In this document: piece by piece, positions 10,826-20,279 of the stretch
How positions within the stretch are numbered: position 1 is the stretch's first letter
Layout: every line of letters starts with the position of its first letter
Assembly: GCA_035578155.1 (NCBI GenBank)
Contig: JAPWDM010000001.1
Span: 79,233,425 to 79,297,424 of the forward strand
DNA length: 64,000 nucleotides
DNA from: Brachynemurus nebulosus
Taxonomy: Eukaryota; Arthropoda; Insecta; Neuroptera; Myrmeleontidae
Reading direction: 5' to 3'
Notes under the pieces: generated by a model
What the model saw: the letters and a program-made list of their open reading frames with translations, nothing else
The model's database searches: none
Told to the model about the DNA's origin: nothing
Program-made: the position numbers and the translations under genes

Positions 10826-10862
10826 CCACACTTCCTAGGGAGCAACCCTAGTAGTAACGAAA

Positions 10863-13800
10863 ATGGCTATCGTACAGTGGAACTGTAATGGTGTTAAGCA
10901 CCATTACTGTGAATTGCAGATGCTTCTGGCTGAGCACACGCCTATGTGCGTGTGCCTACAAGAGACACATTTACGGCCGGCGGAACAATTTACCATCAAA
11001 TACCATAAAATCCGCCGGCACGACGTACAGCCAGACATCAGGGCGAGGGGGGGTGTTGCCATCATCATTAAAGATGGCGTTCCTTTCCGGGACCACCCGT
11101 TAAACACCCCCCTACAAGCTATTGCAGTACAATTTTTAAAACCGCCCCAGTTCACAGTATGCTCGGTCTACCTACCAGATTTCGACTGGAACGTCGAAGA
11201 TTTGACCGAGCTTACATTACAGTTACCACGTCCATTTTTGTTACTAGGAGATTTTAATGCTCACAGCCCCATGTGGGGCTGTAGCACAAGAGACGCCCGT
11301 GGAAGACTCATAGAACGGTTTCTAGATGAGTCTGAAGCGGTCTTGTTGAATACCGGTCAAGGTACTTTCATTAACGCAAGAACCGGTGAGCTGTCGGCTA
11401 TCGACTTATCACTCGGCTCACCGGTCATGGCACACCGTTATGAATGGACGCTGGCGTCTGATTCATACGGTAGTGACCATATTCCAATTATATTGAACAG
11501 TACCACGCTGATGACTCCACATTCATCTTCGCCGAGATGGCGTCTCCGTCAAGCTGATTGGGAAATGTACGCTAATTCATTCCGTACACCCGAGCTGACT
11601 GGAGACGTAGAAGATGATGTGGAGCATATGTCCTCCAGTGTCATTGAAGCAGCATATCACAGTATACCGAAGTCGTCCAGCATTCCACCCAAACGTCAAG
11701 TACCATGGTGGAATGAAGTCGTGAGTGTAGCAGTTGCAGAGAAAAAGCGGGCGTACAACGAACTCAGACGTCGCCCCACGCAGGAAAATGTGATAGCCTA
11801 CAAGCGTGCGCAAGCACGCTGTAAACGCACAGTTAAAGAACAGAAGAGGCTATCATGGGAGCAATATGTTTCGGCCATTAATACCTCCACCACCACCTCA
11901 GAGGTATGGAGAAGAGTGAGGGCCATTACAGGGAAATCCTCCCGTTCACCAATGCCCTCTCTTCTCGTCGTCGACGGTCGGAACATCACTGAACGCGCGG
12001 AAATAGCTAATTGCTTAGCTAAGCACTTTGAGCGCGTCAGTGGCTCCCAAAATTATGACCCGGACTTCCTGCGGATCAAGATCGAACACGAACAAAATGA
12101 TCTTGATTTTTTCTCAGATGAATCCCTCCAGTATAACCAACCGTTTTCTATGCAAGAATTACTGGAGGCGCTTCGGGGATCTGGGGACACCTCCCCTGGA
12201 CCTGATGAGATCCCCTACGCCATGATCCGGAACCTGCCTTATCCTGGTAAGTGTAGGTTACTGGATCTTTACAACGAAATTTTTAGGCAAGGCGTTTACC
12301 CTCCTCAGTGGCGAGAAGCTACCATCATTCCGCTGCTAAAAGAGGGTAAAGATTCATCGCAACTAACGAGCTACCGTCCAATATCCTTGACTTGCTGTTT
12401 CAGCAAGGTATTGGAGAAAATGGTGAACAACCGTCTCGTCTGGTGGCTGGAATACCACAACCTCATACCTAAACATCAATGTGGGTTCCGCCGATACCAT
12501 TCGACAACGGACCATCTTGTTCGCCTCGAGAATGCCATTCAAGACGCCTTTCTCCAACGAAAACACCTTGTGGCTGTGTTCTTCGATTTGGAGAAAGCTT
12601 ATGATATGACCTGGAGGTATGGCATTCTCAAGAAGCTGCACGACTGGGGTTTAAGAGGTAACCTCCCTCAGTTCGTAAAAAGTTTTCTGACTGACCGTTC
12701 TTTTCGTGTCCGGGTAGGTGACACTGAGTCTGAGGCCCACTCCCAGGAGAATGGTGTTCCTCAAGGCTCCACCATTAGTGTCACCTTGTTCTCCATCGCA
12801 GTCAGTCATATTGCAGCTTCAGCCCCAATTCGTCGTTGCTTGTACGTTGATGACCTCACTATATTCTATGCAGCCGATTCCATTGAGGATATCCAACAAC
12901 GGCTGCAACAAGGCATCAATGAAGTGGTGACTTCTGCAGAAGCTCTTGGTTTTCGTTTCTCACCACAAAAAACATCGGTGGTTCACTTCTGCAGAAAGCG
13001 CAACGCACATCCGGATCCTGTTCTCACATTGAAAGGATCCAACCTTCAGTGCGTCGATAGCGTCAGGTTTCTAGGACTTATTTTTGATAAACAACTTACG
13101 TGGCGCCCACACCTCCAAGCCTTAGCTGCGAGTTGTCGCAGGACAATCAACATGCTTAAGTGCTTGGCTGGTGCATCGTGGGGTGCGGGCCGGGAGTCGT
13201 TGCTTCGCCTGTATCAATCGCTAGTTCTGACTAGGATTGATTACGGCAGCATTGCTTACTCCTCCGCCCGGGCGTCTGCGCTTCTACTCCTAGATCCTGT
13301 TCACCATGCAGGCATACGACCGGCTACGGGAGCATTTCGAACGAGCCCTTCTATGAGCCTCTGCGTAGAGTCGGGTCTTCCTCCGCTGCGACTGAGACGT
13401 GAGCGTCTCTTGCTCAATTATGCAGCGGGGGTATATGCAACACCTACGCATATTAATCACCCGACTCTATTCAGATATCGTTTACAGGGGCTCTACGGTC
13501 GACGTCCCACCATAAGTCGACCAGTGGCCGTTCGAACGCAGGAGTTATTAGAGAGTCTGCATTTACAGTTCGCCAAGGTACTTCCCAAACGTCCTATGGA
13601 AGTACCTCCTTGGCTGATCCCTAGAGTAAGGTGTCGTTTCGACCTGACTGGTCTCAACAAGGAGGAGACCAGTTCATTCGAATATCGATCCCGCTTTTAT
13701 GAGATCATTAGCGAACTTGACTCTCTCTGCATATACACAGATGGTTCCAAAACAGCTACGGGTGTGGGAAGTGCCATCGTTATTCGTGACGATCCTCACG

Positions 13801-14525
13801 CTTGGACACTTCCTCCCCAGGCCACTGTGTATACTGCGGAATTATTTGCTATTTTGCAAGCCCTGCGATTCTGTCAAACATCCGAAGACAGCGCATTCCT
13901 CATTTGTTCCGACTCGTTGAGCGCGTTGCAAGCGATCTGCCACTCTCATACCATCGATCCACTGGTGCAGAACATCCGAACGTGTCTCTACATGCTCCGC
14001 CAAAAGTCTGTCACCTTCTTTTGGATTCCCGGACATGTGGGGATACCTGGCAATGAACTCGCCGACCAGGCAGCACGTCATGCAGCCGAATTCGGTGAGC
14101 CACAGGACATTGCCATTCGCCCAGAGGATCTGAGAGTGTGCATACGATCCGCGATCGATCAGAAATGGCAACGTGACTGGAACAACCTCACGGCTAAGCT
14201 CAGACAGGTGAAACCTGAGGTCCGAAGAACTCCGGCACCTGTAAATCTGAGCCGGCGAGAGAGTGTGGCCCTGACGCGTTTACGCTTGGGCCACACGGTG
14301 TTAACACATCGTCATCTTCTCGCCGGTGAGGATCAGCCAAGGTGCGCCGCCTGCGGGACGGCGCTGACCGTGAGGCATATAGTTGAGGAATGTGTAACCT
14401 TTGAGCCTTTGCGCCAGAGGTTGCAGCTCCCAGGTAGTGTAGCCGAAGCTTTAGCTTATGATGCAGTCTCTGAAAGAAAGATGCTTGAATTTCTCCGAAA
14501 TTCGCATCTCCTTCAGAGACTTTAG
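10863..14525 (+). CDS. I-group ORF2: endonuclease, RT, RNase H
   Basis: 1220 residues from an ATG at 10863, unbroken. The APE-type endonuclease occupies about residues 1-220, with WNCNGV, LQETHL, LLGDFNAHSPMWG and SDHIPI. The reverse transcriptase follows, with YRPISLTCCFSKVLEKM, FFDLEKAYDMTW (about 575), NGVPQGSTIS and YVDDLTIFYA (about 661). RNase H has TDGSKTATGVGSA (Asp about 960), AELFAILQAL, SDSLSALQA and GHVGIPGNELADQAARHA, so all four acidic positions are present. A C-terminal CCHC (C-x2-C-x8-H-x4-C, CAACGTALTVRHIVEEC) is present. RNase H excludes jockey and R1 and supports the I superfamily. With ORF1 it would carry out target-primed reverse transcription. Confidence 0.9.
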   Translation: MAIVQWNCNGVKHHYCELQMLLAEHTPMCVCLQETHLRPAEQFTIKYHKIRRHDVQPDIRARGGVAIIIKDGVPFRDHPLNTPLQAIAVQFLKPPQFTVCSVYLPDFDWNVEDLTELTLQLPRPFLLLGDFNAHSPMWGCSTRDARGRLIERFLDESEAVLLNTGQGTFINARTGELSAIDLSLGSPVMAHRYEWTLASDSYGSDHIPIILNSTTLMTPHSSSPRWRLRQADWEMYANSFRTPELTGDVEDDVEHMSSSVIEAAYHSIPKSSSIPPKRQVPWWNEVVSVAVAEKKRAYNELRRRPTQENVIAYKRAQARCKRTVKEQKRLSWEQYVSAINTSTTTSEVWRRVRAITGKSSRSPMPSLLVVDGRNITERAEIANCLAKHFERVSGSQNYDPDFLRIKIEHEQNDLDFFSDESLQYNQPFSMQELLEALRGSGDTSPGPDEIPYAMIRNLPYPGKCRLLDLYNEIFRQGVYPPQWREATIIPLLKEGKDSSQLTSYRPISLTCCFSKVLEKMVNNRLVWWLEYHNLIPKHQCGFRRYHSTTDHLVRLENAIQDAFLQRKHLVAVFFDLEKAYDMTWRYGILKKLHDWGLRGNLPQFVKSFLTDRSFRVRVGDTESEAHSQENGVPQGSTISVTLFSIAVSHIAASAPIRRCLYVDDLTIFYAADSIEDIQQRLQQGINEVVTSAEALGFRFSPQKTSVVHFCRKRNAHPDPVLTLKGSNLQCVDSVRFLGLIFDKQLTWRPHLQALAASCRRTINMLKCLAGASWGAGRESLLRLYQSLVLTRIDYGSIAYSSARASALLLLDPVHHAGIRPATGAFRTSPSMSLCVESGLPPLRLRRERLLLNYAAGVYATPTHINHPTLFRYRLQGLYGRRPTISRPVAVRTQELLESLHLQFAKVLPKRPMEVPPWLIPRVRCRFDLTGLNKEETSSFEYRSRFYEIISELDSLCIYTDGSKTATGVGSAIVIRDDPHAWTLPPQATVYTAELFAILQALRFCQTSEDSAFLICSDSLSALQAICHSHTIDPLVQNIRTCLYMLRQKSVTFFWIPGHVGIPGNELADQAARHAAEFGEPQDIAIRPEDLRVCIRSAIDQKWQRDWNNLTAKLRQVKPEVRRTPAPVNLSRRESVALTRLRLGHTVLTHRHLLAGEDQPRCAACGTALTVRHIVEECVTFEPLRQRLQLPGSVAEALAYDAVSERKMLEFLRNSHLLQRL

Positions 14526-15324
14526 GGGCATTACCTCTCTAAATTTTAGAAAGTCGTCTCTTGATTCTCCCCCGTTCAACTTATATTTTTCAGCTTTGTT
14601 TTAAATTATATGTTTCATGATTTTGTGTGCGTCTTATTTATGAACAATACCCTGTTCCAGCTGGTCTGGCAGGGTACTTTTAGTCTCTCGTTATGCCACT
14701 AAGGGCCTTTTACACCCTGAGTGGTACTGTTGTTATTTATACTTTGTTATCTGTTTCCGTTATTGTTTTTTAATGATGTGCCACCGAAGGCCTTTTACAC
14801 CCTAGGTGGCACATCAATTGTTGTTTTTATCTGTGATATTTTGTTATGCCGCTGTAGGCCTGTTGTTATGGCTCTACAGCGGTATTGTTTTAACTCCTTA
14901 TTGCTTCACTGGTCGGCCTGTGGCCTCCCAGTGACGCAATAAGTTTCTCTGTGATATTTACCTGTGATATTGTCTCTAGTCGTTTTCTGTGTATTTCTAG
15001 TCGGTTCTCTCCACTCCGGGGCCCTTTAAACCTCGGAGGGAGTTCCAGCGATGGCTTCCAGGCCTTGGTGACCGGACGCTCTGTCTAGTACTTACCGTAC
15101 CGTCACCAAGGACTGTCCACTCTTGTTAAGCCCTGGGATGGCAGGGCCCATCGATGGATTTTATTATGTGTATGTTTTGTCCCTTGTCTATCGCATTTAT
15201 GTGTCCCTGTCTTTACGTGTCGTTTTTATTATACCGTGTCTGGCGGCGCATGCCCTTAGTTGGCGATGCCGCCGGGTGCTGCTGACCGCGCCATCCACCG
15301 GCAGCAGTACCCCAATTTTAACAA
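14526..15324 (+). other. 3' UTR of the I-group element
   Basis: No ORF of interest. It holds several local inverted pairs built on GGCCTTTTACACCCT and on GCCGCTGTAGGCC/CTACAGCGG (about 14849-14882). A G+C-rich 3' end (GGCGGCGCATGCCC...CCACCGGCAGCAG) precedes the A-tract. Such structure may be the signal recognised by the element's RT; that is inference. Confidence 0.6.
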
Positions 15325-15362
15325 AAAAAAAAAAAAAATAATAATAATAATAATAATAATTG
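15325..15362 (+). repeat. poly(A) plus (TAA)n tail
   Basis: About 15 A followed by about 8 TAA units, marking the 3' end of the I-group element and the right half of the TAA array into which it inserted. Confidence 0.85.
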
Positions 15363-15874
15363 AATAAAAAAATAATTGAATTAAATTAGTATTATATTAT
15401 TATTATTATTATTATAACAAAACAGAACTTGATTTTTGTGATTTTTTATATAATATATTAATGTTTTGTTAAAATATTTTAAATAATTTACTGTTGAGAG
15501 GTTTACTTTGTGAAATTTCATTTTAAATATTAAAAATATTTAAAGTTTCAATTACTTTGTCAATTTCACTAGAATTGAGTAGAATTTACTAAACGCGTTT
15601 TCAATCTCGCGACCATCATCAGAGTAATTGAAGAAATGTATGTGGGAGTGTAATAAATACTCTTAAAAATGAATTTGGGAAAAACCCGTCATTATACTAT
15701 TTCATATGAAATAGGCTGTACAATAACGTACCTGAAGACGATGTTGATAAACCAGTTTTGAATAATAGAGGTAATTATTTTTATCTGTGTAAGGTAAAAA
15801 TTTTTAACCAATATGTTTAAGAATAAAGGAGGGGTGTCCAAAATGTTAAAGTTGCTGAAATTATATTTTTTCGT
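15363..15874. other. AT-rich spacer and Penelope-like 3' flank
   Basis: AT-rich, with a (TTA)n patch at 15398-15414. From about 15600 to 15874 it probably represents the 3' untranslated part of the minus-strand Penelope-like fragment. No other feature recognised. Confidence 0.4.
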
Positions 15875-16770
15875 TTAGAAGTTCAGTTTTAATAAAGGTG
15901 AATTATTTAGGTCGTTCTGATCATTTAAAACCTCCACTTGTGGGTCACTGTTCAATCTATTAATTTCAAGAGCCTCCAAGAGATTCAGTTTTGTACCCTT
16001 TTGACAAATATGTAGAACTTTTGGTTTGTGATTTATATTGGGGAAATGACCTGTTTCTAAGACGTGTAAACCAAAATTTGAGCTATGAATTTGAGATCCA
16101 ACATGTTCCTTATACCTTGTCTCGAAGCTGCGACCCGTCTGTCACACGTATTTAGCATTACACTGCGAACAATCTAAGCGGTAAACTCCACTCTTTTTTA
16201 GCGGATCAGTTTTTTCTTTTGCGTTAAAAAGTGAACGGCCGAGGTTTCCAAATGAACAGAAGGCGGGTGATATATTATATTTTGAAAATAAATTGCCTAT
16301 TTTTTGTGAGATGACACCTAGGAAAGGGAGTGATACATAATGTTTTGGATCTGGACCAGCAGTAATAGATGGATATATTTGTTCAATGGTGATTTTGTGT
16401 TGTTTTTTACGAATGAGTTCATTTATTAAATGGGTTGAAAAACCGTTGTTGAGGGCGATTTGTTTTATTGTGTTAAGTTCAGTTTCTCGGTCTTTTGGTA
16501 GAAGAGGAATAGCGAATGCTCTGTGGATCATTGAACGATACGCAGCTAGTTTGTGGGACCTGGAGCTAAAGGAGTCAGCAGGTATAGTTAAATCTGAAAA
16601 TGATGGTTTACGGTAGATATTATAAATGAATTTATTGGTGTCTCTAAGGATGGTTATATCAAGGAAATTTATGGATTGGTTTTCTTCTATTTCTTTGGTA
16701 AATTGGATTTTTGGGTGGATGCTGTTGAGATATTTTAAATAGTTGTCCAGCTGTCGGTCTGTTCCTTTCC
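15875..16770 (-). pseudogene. Penelope-like element 3' part: RT end and GIY-YIG nuclease
   Basis: Reading leftward from 16770 one frame stays open to a TGA at 16142-16144, then continues in the same frame to a TAA at 15875-15877. It begins in the RT thumb region (LDNYLKYLNSIHPKIQF, SINFLDITIL). It passes through RKPSFSDLTIPADSFSS and the linker YVSLPFLGVISQKIGNLF, then reaches the GIY-YIG start GVYRLDCSQCNAKYV. The TGA replaces the Gly that normally precedes QTGRSFETRYKEH. The Arg and downstream nuclease residues remain in frame. The whole catalytic palm is missing because the fragment stops where the truncated Dong copy begins. Known Penelope-like elements pair an RT with this nuclease. It is a dead fragment with a single nonsense change in the visible part. 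Confidence 0.82.
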
Positions 16771-17153
16771 AAACACAAACAGTCCTTTCCCTTCCCTCTG
16801 TCCCTAATCCTACCTATTCTCTGAGGACACGAAAACGAACTAGGCATTCACAGCCGTCTGTCATTGAGCCAACATCTACGCTCCCACAAAAGTCTCGTCG
16901 TACGAACCAGTGTACACCAAAATAGACGCATAACACCTCGTTTCAAGCAACAACAACAACAATATAAGGAGTGATGTGACAAACCCGTCCGTGAATGTAC
17001 TACGGTACTTTTACGGATTGGTTTGGCACATTACCCTTCCACAGAGCCTAATACCTTGCATAATGCCGGTATAGGTGAATGTTACCCAGTACTGTCCTAC
17101 TGAGTAGTGAGCGCCAGGTTGGCGTAAAAGTATAATAATATAATAATAATAAT
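16770..17153 (+). mobile_element. 5'-truncated R4/Dong-like copy
   Basis: Starts at AAACACAAACAGTCC, equivalent to about 8089 of the full element. It carries the last ~45 codons of the ORF (stop TAG at 16923-16925), the complete 3' UTR and a (TAA)n tail at about 17132-17153. It differs from the full copy by only a few substitutions by eye, so it is a recent 5'-truncated insertion. Its left junction cuts the Penelope-like fragment. Confidence 0.9.
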
Positions 17154-17302
17154 TTAATTCAATTTGACATAATTATCAACCTATATTTTAATAACATTTT
17201 TGCAATTTTTTATAAATTGCTATAATACTATATTATTTAAAAAAATATTCATTATTTTTTTATTTTACGAGATACTAAACTGAATTATTCTTTCCCTTAA
17301 GG
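17154..17302. other. end of DUF4806 intron 3
   Basis: AT-rich, ending in the pyrimidine-rich acceptor TTCTTTCCCTTAAG at 17289-17302. Confidence 0.5.
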
Positions 17303-17411
17303 TGTGTGCCATCAAAAATTTCCGACAACAACCGAAAATACTGTGGAGCAAATAATTCAGAAATTTATTTTACACGCTGGGGACAGGATCAAAAGAAGAA
17401 CTCCTAAATGA
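17303..17411 (+). CDS. DUF4806-domain protein, last exon
   Basis: After a TTTCCCTTAAG acceptor (ending 17302) the sequence completes the split Gly codon left by exon 3 at 2572. It then reads in frame for about 35 residues, including TTTENTVEQIIQKFILHAGD, to a TGA at 17409-17411. DUF4806 domains normally end with a short helix of the type T-x-x-E-I-E-x-I-x-x-W-L-x-H-A-x-x-R, which this fits: ENTVEQIIQKFILHAGDR. Phase, acceptor, domain completion and strand all agree. If correct, intron 3 spans 2573-17302 and is filled with nested retrotransposons. AT-rich sequence with AATAAA-like signals (about 17571) follows. A transcript joining 2572 to 17303 would settle it. Confidence 0.66.
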
Positions 17412-17545
17412 ATTTACTATTTATTTTTTATTTTTCATTTAAAAAATAACTTGTAATTGTATGTATTTTTTGTATTACTTGTAATGAATTTACTATTTCT
17501 TTTTTATTTTTGATTTAGAAAATAACTTGTGATTGTATGTTTTTT
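17405..17545 (+). repeat. ~78-bp tandem duplication
   Basis: TGAATTTACTATTT...TTTATTTTT.ATTTA.AAAATAACTTGT.ATTGTATGT occurs twice in succession, just after the last exon of the DUF4806 gene, so it would lie in its 3' UTR. Confidence 0.75.
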
Positions 17546-17925
17546 TTTTTTTTTTTTTAAAATAATAATTATAAATAAAATGAAAATAATAGCTTTAATT
17601 TACTTTAAAAACCTATAACGAAAAGTATTGTAAAATAAAAATTCATTCCCTTTCAAATAAATATTCTGTAGCATCTAAATGTAGTAAATTACTTTATACC
17701 TTTAGTATTCTCTACTATATATGTACGTAGACATGAGTGCTTTTACGGAAAAGTACAAAAGCCCCTTAAAAAGGAATTAACTAATATTATATTTTTATTA
17801 CCAAAGAGAAACAAAAATAAATCTTCTGGAGGTATTACTATCCTGAGAATAAAAAGTAAGCAAAAATGATTCCATAAATGTATCTCTCACGTATTATAAG
17901 GGAGACTCAATAAGGAATTTCTTAA
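17546..17925. other. AT-rich spacer
   Basis: Poly-T tract (17540-17558) and AT-rich sequence with AATAAA-type signals near 17571. It may include the 3' end of the DUF4806 transcript. No gene recognised. Confidence 0.35.
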
Positions 17926-18160
17926 ATGAATAATTTTCGAATTAACGAGGAGAATCTAAATAGATTTGCCAAATCGAATCATTTTCGAATCAACAAGGAG
18001 AATCCAAAAAGAAAATCACCTGAAGATATTACTTTAGTATTATTAAAAAGTAACAAAAAAGATTCTTATAAGAGTACCCCTTCCGAATTATCGAAGAAAT
18101 TCGGTAAGGAAACTCTCCAATGAATCATTTTCGAATCAACAAGCAGAATCGAAAAAGAGA
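17926..18160 (+). repeat. three diverged ~36-bp repeats
   Basis: The unit GAATCATTTTCGAATCAACA-GGAGAATCCAAAAAG occurs at about 17926, 17976 and 18121 with substitutions, in the same orientation. The short ORF over it (17926-18123) is a by-product of the repeats. It lies upstream of the tyrosine recombinase and might be part of that element's left end. Confidence 0.6.
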
Positions 18161-18437
18161 CTTTTCAACATATCATTTTCTTAACAATAAGTAGTAACCA
18201 AAATGAATCTCTCTGGCGAATCGTTTTTTTTACCAAAAAGGAGAAACATAAAAGAAACATCTTTGCGTATCTCTTTTGACAGAAATTTAGTACTGACCTA
18301 GGAATCAAAAACGTAACGAAAATGATATCATATGTGGTATGGGATATCAGCAAAATGTTACGAATAGGTTACGAATGGGAAACATTTTGTCTAGTGGGAA
18401 ATTGTTGTTTTTGATTTTTGTATAATACCTTCAAAAT

Positions 18438-19511
18438 ATGAATACTAGTGATAATTCAGAATGAGAAAATACTCCACCAGAAACGGCTACAAATGTATGC
18501 TTAAATTTGTTGCCTGAAATTTCACGGCAAAAATACGAAATTGCGTATAAGCGATTTATGGATTGGAGACAAAGCAACAAAGTGAAATCATTTTCAAAAA
18601 ATGTTATTATGGCATATTTTGGTAACTTATCAAAATCATTAAAATCATCTACATCATGGTCGAATTATTCGATGTTGAGAAGTACATTATATGCAAAAGA
18701 AAATATTGACATAGATAGGTATCTAAATATTTAAAATTACGGGCATTTTTGAAACGACAGTCAGATGGATATAAACCAAAAAAATCAAAGGTACTAACAT
18801 CAAACGAAATTAATACGTTTCTAAAGCAAGCAACAGATGATAAATATTTATTAATAAAAACAGCAATGATTATTGGAATAACAGGAGCATGTAGAATAAT
18901 TGAACTATGTAAATTAAGAATTGATGACGTTGAAGATTTAAATTCCGCTTTGTTGGTTAAAATACTCGATACAAAAACAAAAAGTAACTGGATTCAGTAA
19001 CTGGATTCTTACAGTAACTGGATTTTTCTACGATATTTATAAAAAATATGTTTCTCTTCGTCCACCTAATATAGAAGAGAGACGCCTGTTTTTGAATTAC
19101 CATAATGGCAAGTGTACTAAACAGGTAGTTGGAGTAAACAAGTTTGGAAATATGCCCAGAGAAATTGTATCATTTCTAAAATTACCGAGTCCTGAATTAT
19201 ATACAGGGCATTCATTTAGAAGATCTTCGGCAACCTTATTAGTTGATGCAGCAGATGATTTGGTTACATTAAAACGTCATGACTGATGGCGTTCTGGAAC
19301 CATAGCAGAGAGCTACGTCGCTGATTCTATAAATAATAAATTGAATATTGCAACAAAAATATTAAACGCGGTTGAATCTCCCGTTGTAGTAAAAAATTCC
19401 TCAAATCCAACATGTATCAATATACCTCAGAATGAAAATTCTAAAAATACTAAACTTACACTTAAAAGTTGTTCTAATATCACAATTAATTATAATTATA
19501 ATTACAAATAA
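18438..19511 (+). pseudogene. tyrosine recombinase (Crypton-like), decayed
   Basis: Frame-corrected reading runs from an ATG at 18438 to a TAA at 19509-19511, about 350 codons. The N-terminal SAM-like domain is ISRQKYEIAYKRFMDWRQ...WSNYSMLRSTLY. The catalytic domain has GACRIIELCKLRIDD (first Arg), GHSFRRSSATLLV (His-x-x-Arg) and AESYVADS with the nucleophile Tyr at 19314-19316. Lesions are a TGA at 18462, a frame change near 18735-18745, a frame break at 18990-19025 caused by threefold repetition of AGTAACTGGATT, and a TGA at 19284. A near-normal C-terminus remains. Such proteins belong to YR-encoding eukaryotic elements of the Crypton type. An end repeat with hairpin follows at 19555-19915. 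Confidence 0.8.
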
Positions 19512-19554
19512 AATGATGTACCTAAAATTAATATGTATATTTTTTTATGAAATA

Positions 19555-19915
19555 TGTAACTTAAATCTAAATAAATAAATCTGAAAATTACATTATTTAC
19601 GTATGTTTGTTATTTATTATGGTTTCTATAGTTTCAAAATATGCGTCGGAACAAATTTGAACATCTTACAGCTGACATTATAAATTTAAAAAATTTTTAC
19701 TACTTATTTAAATTTTATTTTAATTATTTATGTTAAATTTTACGAAAAAAAATGTGCTCGTAGAAAAAGTATAGTGTAAAGTACGTGGGAAAAGCTTATT
19801 TCTCACTCATACGAATTGTTGCGCGAGCCCGTATAAAACTCGCGTAAAAAACGTAAAAAACTCATATTCGTGAGAAATAAGCCTCTTTTCCCACTTATTG
19901 TACAATATACTATTG
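19555..19915 (-). repeat. hairpin-bearing end repeat, right copy
   Basis: Inverted counterpart of 2972-3325, starting just after the recombinase stop. It includes the GTGGGAAAAG...CTTTTCCCAC hairpin at 19785-19894, whose loop has diverged (GCGCGAGCCCGTATAAAACT). Homology stops at AATAGTATATTGTACAATAAG read on the minus strand. This is the likely right end of the tyrosine recombinase element. Confidence 0.75.
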
Positions 19916-20279
19916 TTATCAGAGGTTTCTTTCAGAAATAATTTCATTAACACTATAAGGACCGAGCACTTTCACAGTAAGCTTCCCCGGAAGCCGACAA
20001 TATTTTTAAATAAACAAATTCGATGTAAACAAGTACATAAAATGGTTCTACAGAACACTCAGTGATTCAACATGTATGTGTTATGCATACACATATACAT
20101 ACAAGCATACAACACACACATACATACATATGTGGATAAAAATATTATGAATTAAATGAAATTGACGAAATTTCTTCGGAGGAAGATGAATTAGAACAAC
20201 CAAGGGGGTCGGTAAAACTTTTACCGTTTCCGTCAAATTAAACAGTTTTACCAATACGGTAAAACTGAAATTTTTTCTC
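19916..20279. other. AT-rich spacer
   Basis: No gene. It holds a CA/TA-rich patch (20081-20135) and a local palindromic patch GGTAAAACTTTTACCGT near 20209-20232, with GGTAAAAC again at 20260. The minus-strand open frame here shows no domain. Confidence 0.4.

Larger units (their letters stand above)
8475..15362 (+). mobile_element. I-group non-LTR retrotransposon, full length
   Basis: Two-ORF element starting at GGTGGTGAGGACACC immediately after the (TAA)n tail of the Dong-like element and ending in A15 followed by (TAA)n at about 15325-15362. TAA repeats on both sides mean it inserted into the Dong tail or target array. The order is a 5' UTR with T-rich stretch, a gag-like ORF1 (9122-10825), ORF2 (10863-14525) and a 3' UTR of about 800 bp. 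That UTR holds several short paired segments, such as GGCCTTTTACACCCT near 14703 and 14788. A CCHC ORF1 plus an APE endonuclease, RT and RNase H in ORF2 places it in the I superfamily; the exact clade is not decided. Both ORFs are intact. Confidence 0.85.

Noticed and set aside
2972..19915. The two hairpin repeats as the TIRs of one simple 17-kb insertion
   Set aside because: A DUF4806 exon continuing from upstream of the left repeat lies between them, which a single insertion would not explain.
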